This document shows positions 41,701-50,700 of a stretch of DNA of 64,000 bases, piece after piece (the stretch's first letter is position 1; each line of letters opens with the position of its first letter). Origin of the DNA: Macrosoma leucophasiata (Eukaryota; Arthropoda; Insecta; Lepidoptera; Hedylidae); contig JAWQUS010000027.1 of NCBI GenBank assembly GCA_036365455.1, positions 17,100,501-17,164,500 of the forward strand, given 5' to 3'. The translations under genes and the position numbers were made by a program. The notes below the pieces were generated by a model. That model ran no database searches and was not told the origin of the DNA. It was given only the letters and a program-made list of their open reading frames with translations.

Positions 41701-44700
41701 CTGGTCGGAACCGGTCTCTCATTCCGAGGACGGTTGGATACGGGATGTCGAGGGAGCATGCGAATCTATTAAAGAAATGGATAATATCCTTATTACTAAA
41801 GAAGACGTAGCCAATGCAGCTCGTCCGATGCCGAATTGGAAATCTCCGGGACCGGATGGGCTGCATAATTTCTGGCTGAAATGGCTGAGAAGTTCGCATG
41901 CTCGCTTGGCGACCCAGTTCCAATTGTCTCTGGAGTCAGGAACGCTCCCATCATTTCTTACAACTGGTGTGACTCACCTGCTCCACAAATCAGGTAGTAC
42001 CGCGGAACCTAAGAACTACAGACCTATTACGTGCCTCCCAACGGTATATAAACTCCTTACATCCATTCTGAGAGTAAAAATCACTAAACACATTGAAGAT
42101 TTTTCCATCTTGTCTGTCTCTCAAAATGGATGTAGGAGCAGGTCCCGCGGTACTAAGGAGCTACTCCTCATTGACATGGCAATTAGCCAGCAGGTTCGCC
42201 GCTACCGAAAGAGTCTTTCGACTTGCTGGATAGACTACAAGAAGGCCTACGACTCTGTACCGCATACATGGCTCATGAGGGTTCTGGAATTGTATAAAGT
42301 AAATACAACTCTACGTGCTTTCTTGGGCTCATGTATGACGCAATGGAGCACGGTCCTTCACTATCCAGGATCTCGGCAGCCCCTGGCGGTCGGTGAACCT
42401 GTGAGAATCACCAGGGGTATTTTCCAGGGCGACAGTCTGAGCCCCCTATGGTTTTGCCTGGCCTTGAACCCTCTTAGCACGTTGTTAGAGGCTTCGGGGC
42501 TTGGCTATCGGCTGCGCAGAGACGGTCGGATGATATCTCACCTGTTGTATATGGATGACCTGAAATTATTCGGATCCAGTAATTCGCAACTGACAGAGCT
42601 ACTAGAGGTTACTGAAAACTTTAGTAACTCTATCAGGATGGAATTCGGAATCGAAAAATGTGCAGTAATGCATGTACGACAAGGGCAGATAATGGAATCT
42701 GAGGGAACAAATCTCCCAGGTTCTATTTCGTTCCGAACCCTCTCTGCCGCCGAGAGCTATAAGTACTTGGGTATGTCGGAGGCCTTAGGTATACGCGAGG
42801 GCGACATGAGGCAATCGTTGAGGGAACGTTTCTTTGGTCGCCTGACAAAAGTACTGAAAAGTCTTTTGTCGGGTGGTAATAAAGTCCGCGCCTTCAACGG
42901 TTGGGTCATGCCGGTCTTGATGTACTCCTTCGGCATACTCAAGTGGACTCAGACCGACCTGGATGCTCTTGACAGGCGAGTCCGCTCTTTGCTGACGGCA
43001 TACCGGATGCATCACCCGCGGTCGTCGGTCATGAGACTGTACATCCCGCGGAGGTGTGGCGGTCGAGGCTTCCTTAGCGCCAAGACCCTACACAACCGTG
43101 AGGTCTGCAGCCTCAGAGAATATTTCCTGGCCGCCGACGGGGATATGCATATGGATATGGTGGCGGTCGACAGTGGACTCACCACTCTCTCTTTGGCTAA
43201 ACAGAACTGGCGCAAACCTGAGGTACTCACGACCAGCGACCGCAGGAGTGTGTGGCAGGGCAAGGAGCTACATGGACGTTTTTACCGGGCCCTACACGGG
43301 CCTGACGTAGACACTTTAGCATCCGTGGCCTGGCTACGATTCGGTGACCTATTTGGGGAAACCGAAGGTTTTGTCTGTGCAATAATGGACGAAGTGGTAA
43401 TGACCAACAACTACCGGAAGTTTATCCTGAAGGATGGCACGGTCGACATATGTCGGGCATGCCACCGACCGGGTGAATCAATCAGGCATATTGTGTCCGG
43501 CTGTTCTAGTCTTGCCAACGGCGAATATCTGCACAGACACAACCAAGTGGCCAGGATTATCCATCAGCAACTTGCCTTGCGATACAGTCTTGTGGCCGTG
43601 GAGGTGCCATACTACAGGTATGTGCCCGACCCAGTTCTGGAAAACGACCATGCCACAATGTATTGGGACCGGTCTATCATCACTGACAGGACTATTGTAG
43701 CCAATAAGCCTGATATAGTGGTGATAGACCGCTCGGAGCGCCGCGCAATGATTATCGATGTCACCGTCCCTCATGATGGGAATCTCGTGAAGGCCGAGAA
43801 AGACAAGGAACTTAAATATCTTGATCTGGCTCACGAGATTGTCGCCATGTGGGACGTAGATTCGGCCATCATTGTGCCGATAGTCGTTACGGTCAACGGA
43901 CTTATAGCAAAGAGCCTCGACCAACACCTCAAGAGGCTCAAGCTAGGAAGTTGGGTCAAGGGTCTGATGCAGAAGGCGGTACTCCTCGGCACGGCACGTA
44001 TAGTGAGGAGGTTCCTGTCTCTGTGACCCTAATCATCGACGGCTTGGACCCTGTTCCCGCTGCCGGTGGCACACTATTTTTTAATTTTTTTATATATATT
44101 TGTGCTTTGTTAATATTATCTTTTTTTATATTTAATTAAGTTACTTATATATGTAAAAAAATAATTAATATGGATTATTAATAAATGAGTGATATAATAA
44201 TAAATGGACGAAGTGGTAATGACCAACAACTACCGGAAGTTTATCCTGAAGGATGGAACGGTCGACATATGTCGGGCATGCCATCGACCGGGTGAATCAA
44301 TCAGGCATATTGTTTCCGGCTGTTCGAGTCTTGCCAACGGCGAATACTTGCACAGACACAACCAAGTAGCCAGGATAATCCATCAGCAACTTGCCTTGAA
44401 ATACGGTCTTGTAGCCGTGGAGGTGCCGTACTACAGGTATGTGCCCGACCCAGTTCTGGAAAATGACCATGTCACGATGTATTGGGACCGATCTATCATC
44501 ACTGACAGGACTATTGTTGCCAATAAGCCTGATATAGTGGTGATAGATCGCTCGGAGCGCCGCGTAATGATGATCGACATCACCGTCCCGCATGATGAGA
44601 ATCTCGTGAAAGCCGAAAAAGACAAGGAAATAAAATATCTTGATCTGGCTCACGAGGTTGTCGCCATGTGGGATGTGGATTCGGCCATCATTGTGCCCAT

Positions 44701-47700
44701 AGTCGTATCGGTGAACGGGCTGATAGCGAAGAGCCTCGACCAACATCTCAAGAGGCTCTCGCTAGGTGGATGGATCAAGGGTCTGATACAGAAAGCAGTA
44801 CTCCTCGGCACGGCACGCATAGTGAGGAGGTTCCTGTCTCTGTGTCCCTAACCACCGGCAGCTTGGACCCTGCTCTCGCTGCCGGCGGCACACTATTTTT
44901 ATTTTTTTATATATATATTTGTTGTTTTTTTTTTATACATATATACGTAAAAAAATGTAAAATAAGTTGAATCAATAAATAAGTGGAATAATAATAATGG
45001 GAGGGGGCAGAGCAGCTTGTGGCGAGCTGTTGGTGAGTAGCGACACCACCCCCTACCATCATCTCGAGTTCCTCCGAGAGAACTGGGCTCCGCCTCGTCC
45101 GCCACACAGAGGTACGGCCGGACAGAGCATCAGGTCTCTCACCTCTGGCTTGCCTTCATTGGCCGGTCCGAGTGGGGTGCTAGAGGTATGGCACTTGCAG
45201 AAATTTGGATAATAGGCTGTTGTCTAAATTTCTGCAAGAGCCATACACTCGGGGGTGGAAGTGTCTAAAGGCATAATAGCGGAGAAGCCCGCTCCGAGCT
45301 CGAGATTACTCGCTCGTGATGGTGAAACCGGGGCCACACCTCTCGACACCCCCAGCCTCTCTCAACAGTGTTGCCCCCCGTCGACCATCGGGTTGGCTGT
45401 TTGGGGGGCCCACCAAGGAGAGGCGAGTCACCACCTGCCTAAAGTAGGATTCGATAATGTGAGATGTTGAATATAGGCAGGTGCCGGATCTCACTCCATA
45501 GGCCCAGCCAGCTAGTCCCCCCAGTTCACCCACATAGCCCAAAGTTTGGCGAATCACTTATCATTACAATAGTCCCATTATATTCTGCGGGGTCTGTCTG
45601 TGCCTGTATTAACTATTGATGTAGTCAGAGAGAGGTCCCGCCGAATATAACCCATTACAAAGTAGATCAAAATTCTCGAAAGGGCCTCTACGTGTTGGAC
45701 CCCCCATGTCCCCGCGCAAGCCTGACAAAGGTCCGGGGTTCAAATTGGACCCCGTGCTGACGAGACATAATAATAATGGCAACCCATTATACGTCCCATT
45801 GCCTCTTTTTTGGTGGGAGGCCTGGAGCTTACTCCACCACGCTGCTCCAATGCGGATTGGTGGAAGTGAGTGGGTTAGTGGCCAACCCGCTGTCGGATGT
45901 TTTCAAACCGCCCATAAGGCCTCCGACAAGGTTTAACGACTGCTATCCATCAATAGCAACCGGGACCGACGGCTTAATGTGCCCTCTGAAGCACGGAAAC
46001 AAGCATTTAATTTGCCACTAGCGGTCACCTCACTACCCGACCGCGCCCGTAGTACTTAACCGAGTAGATCGCTTACGATCTACACCAGCCGCTGGGCCAT
46101 GCGCGCTTCTTGAGTATAAGTGAAATAATCCTAGTTATTTTTCATTCTTGCTCGTTGATTTTTTTTTTTTTTTGGTTTAAACGATACTAAATAATTTTTG
46201 TTTACACTAAGAACGTTCTTACTGTAGGTCTAGTTTAATGTTCGTTTAGTCTCAATCCAACCGGAACACATCAGTGAGAATCAAACACTCTAACACAATG
46301 AGATGTATTACATGTTGCTGTGGTTGTGGCATAGATGTAGTATTTATTGTACTGTATATTTACTAAATCTATGGGTTGCGGTATTCACTTATCATCTTTG
46401 TAAACTGCATGCTTGTTTGATATCTCCATTACATAAAAAAAATGATTTTGTAAATCCGTCATCAAACGCCGGAGTAATCGCGTAACATACCTACACAAAA
46501 AACAACAACACATACCTACACATACCTACAGGCGAATTGAGAACCTCCTCCTTTTTGAAGTCGATTAAAAATACATAATAGCATTGAATCCCTACTTCCC
46601 TAAAATACGAAAGTAACTCTGTCTGTCTGTTACCTTTTCACGTCCAATCGACTGAACCGATTTTATTGAAATTTGGTACAGAGATAGAGCTGACTTTCAG
46701 AAATAACATAGGCTTACTTATTAATAAAACGACATCCACGCGGGCGAAGCCGCGGGCAACAGCTAGTAGTATATAAACTTTTAATAATAGTCTATAAAAC
46801 TTTTGACGCTTCCTCACACTTTGTCAACAAGAGAAAACCGAGAAAAGTAAAAGGAGAGAACGGGCAAATAAGCATTTAGGTAACTCACCTTTTATCTTTA
46901 TACCCACAAACGCGTGAATAATTACTAAAGCTTCGTTTTCAGTTCACCCTACGTTACTCTCAGAGTGCCTGCCCTTGGAACCCACAACACAAAATCATTT
47001 GGAAGAAAAAGGGCAACTTCATAAACAGAGTAAAAAAGCGGCGTGCTCATCCCACCGTGCATAATGTGAGCAGTGGACACTTGCTGATAAAACGTCTAAA
47101 CGTTCTATTGTCCATTTTATACTACCTATGAAGTAATAAGTGCACTTAATGCCTTGAATGATGATCTTTCTTCTATTTTGCGATGGAGTAAATCTTATAG
47201 GCTTCAAGTCAATCCCATTAAAACTCAACTTATAATTATTGGAAGTTCAAGGTTATTGTCTAAAGTGAACTGGGACACTCTTCCTAATGTTAAATTTGAC
47301 GGCCATATTATCCCTTTCAGTAACACTGTTAAAAACTTGGGTATCATTTTAGATAGTCGTTTATCTTGGGTGCCACAAATTAATAATTTGAGTAAAAAGT
47401 TATTTGCAGCTGTACATTCCATAAGAAGGTTGCGTAATTTCTTACCTATGTCCACTAAAATTACGCTGGTACATTCCCTATTGTTTCCTATATTTGACTA
47501 TGCCGACACCTGTTACCTTGATCTAACTAAGGAGCAACTCAATAAATTGGAGCGTCTTCAGAATTTATGTATTAGGTTCGTATTTGGCTTGCGTAAGTAC
47601 GACCACGTTTCAGAATTTCGTAAACAGCTTCAATGGCTCCCAATCGCTCTTCGCCGGAATGCTCATGTGCTATCTCTTCTGTTCAATATACTTTTTAATC

Positions 47701-50700
47701 CACAAACTCCAACATATTTAAAAGATCGCTTTCATTTTCTTCATCTTTCCAATTCGCTTACTTTGCGCTCTTCATTCAATTTCAAGCTAAAATATCCTTC
47801 CCATTCTACTAACTTTTACAATAAGTCATTTACTGCCGAAGCAGTTCATTTGTGGAATGCACTCCCACTATCCATAAGGAGCGCTCAAACATTGGTATCG
47901 TTTAAGTCTAAAGTCAGACAATACTATCTGTCTCTTTAACTCCTTCTTTGCTGCCTTGTTCTCGACTCTTTCTTTGAAAACTGTTATTTATTTATTATTT
48001 TTGTATGTTTATTTTATCCTTGCTCTATTATCAGGTCACTTACTGTTTAATTATAATAAGATACTTTTAATTTATCTATGTTGTACACCCCTACTACTTC
48101 CTGAATTGGTTTCTTTACATTTAAGGTTGCCTGGAAGAAATCGCTGTTAGCGATAAGGCCGCCTGTTGTACTTTATGTCCTAATTGTTTTTTCTGTATTG
48201 TTCTCTATTGTGTGCAATAAAGAGTATTATTATTATTATTCCACTTATTTATTTATCCAACTTATTAAATAATTTTTTACATATATATGTATAAAAAAAA
48301 CAACAAATATATATATAAAAAATTAAAAAATAGTGTGCCGCCGGCAGCGAGAGCAGGGTCCAAGCTGCCGGTGGTTAGGGACACAGAGACAGGAACCTCC
48401 TCACTATACGTGCCGTGCCGAGGAGTACTGCTTTCTGTATCAGACCCTTGATCCATCCACCTAGCGAGAGCCTCTTGAGATGTTGGTCGAGGCTCTTCGC
48501 TATCAGCCCGTTCACCGATACGACTATCGGCACAATGATGGCCGAATCCACATCCCACATGGCGACAACCTCGTGAGCCAGATCAAGATATTTTATTTAC
48601 GATACGCAGTAAGGTTGGTTCCCCCCTCTGTAGCCCCGAAATATGCGCGCATGACGTTTTCATTAATTTTCGGTGTCCATTTCATGCGCGGCACATTACC
48701 ACCGACAGCGGGGACCCCACTCGGGACCGGTTGGTCCCGAAGTCCTAAGCAAGTCGGCGGCCGGGGTCTCCCTCGACGACGCGCAGGTGGTGGTGACGGC
48801 GCCGGGGAGAAGTACTCGTCGCTGGAGCTCGACGCAACTGCAGCGGCCGGTGACACAGCACTCGCAATGCGAGCGGCGTCCGGCGGCTGCGAGGCGGAGC
48901 TCAGCGACGAGTCCGGTGGTGGTGGGTGTGCTCGTGCTGCATCTCTGGCTCTGGCCCTTGTTAACATTCCATGATTTTAGTGTTGGTTGCCATCGTGTAA
49001 CGTTTTATATTAATTTGCACTGTACATATTTTACAATTTATTTATTGTCAGTATTTGTCATCACTGCACTGTCTGTCATCATATTTTTTCATTACAATTT
49101 TTGTACATATATGGAGTTTGTTATGCTCGAAATCATCATTCACTGCATTTATTTTGTATTTATAAAGTAACTGATCACTGTTAACAAAAGAAATAAGAAC
49201 TCTTTATTATTATTATTATTATTATTATTAATATCTAAATACTCGTATAATAACACTGATCGATCGTATTTCGAGTAAAGGGCCTTATTATTGTTAGCCG
49301 ATTAGTATTATTAGCACAGTAATCATAAGAGGGTTGTAAGCTTCTCGCTTTAATAAAGAAACGCACAAAAATAAATAGATACCTGCATACCTATTATATT
49401 ATTATCCATAATGAAGCCTGAAAACATCATTATCTTTAGGACAGTCAGTAATAAGAGACGCAAGTCAGAAACCAAATCTTCAAAATGGATCATAGTAAAA
49501 ACATCATTAAACAAAAGAAATGTATTTTCATACGGTGTAGGTACCTGTATATTTATTTTATTTAGCTTTGTCCTCCGTATACGTGTACATGTTTTTATGT
49601 TTATATATTATATTTGTATGTATACTTTATACGGTCCCATTTTGGATAAAAGCCTCCTCCATCTGAAGCCATCTCTTTCTATCTGTGGCTACATTCATCC
49701 ATTCCTTCCCTACCATCTGTATTATATCGTCTGCCCATCTTTTCCTTTGCCTACCAACACTCCTTTTTCCTAACGGAAACTTGTCTAGTCCACCTTTTGT
49801 CCTTGTATCTTGCCACATGTCCTATATATCTTGGCAATGGACAACCAAATACCAATAAAACGATGATGGATGACGTTCCTGATAGATTCGTAAACTTTAG
49901 TTTGGAAACTTTGGCCATAACCAGGCTGTCTGGTATGTGTACAGTTGCAGATTGGAGTTTAGAATTAATGGCGGATAGAAAAGTTCAATGTACGAAATAA
50001 TAAATACTAAATTCGAAATCCGAAAAGAACTAAGGCAATCACGACTCCGCTAGCGTTCTCCGTCAGATGTTTCTCTTTTGGACTGATCACCGACTGGACT
50101 TTTCATTTTAGAGAAACTTGCCGACAAAACGATTCACTCATGGACATTTCGTCGACAAAATGGTTCGCATTAGTTTGTTTCGGCGACAGGACGTTTCCAC
50201 TATGGATCATCCACCGATGCATCCATACTGTGTAAATTAATTTATTAAAGTGTAGTAAAAAAATACAAAACACAGAAAAAGAATAACTAACGCTCGCCCA
50301 CCTTCGACCTAACTTGGCTAACTCGGGGACGCCCACGGTCTCGCCCAACCAACGAAAAGAATGATGAAGACGAAAGATGAAGAAGCTTGTAGTTTAAAGA
50401 ATTAGGTTTATCGTCGTGTCGGTTGAACATACAGTAGGTGAGACGGTGTGTCGTCAAAAGTCCCATATACCAAAGGTTCTATCGGCGAACAGTCCATAGG
50501 TGAAATACTCTGCTGGGGAAACGGAAATAAATTAATCATCCTGTCGACGAACAGTTCAATGGCAAATCGTAGGAGAACGATTGCCGGAACGGCAATCACT
50601 TATCGAATATAAATATATATAAAATTCTCGTGTCACAGTGTTTGTAAAAATACACCTAGACTGATTATCAGAAAATTTCATTGTGTGTGTCACCCCTAAA

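Noticed and set aside
43478..43927. Minus-strand frame of 149 codons, also at 44297
   Set aside because: Antisense to the R4/Dong endonuclease; it repeats because the element repeats.
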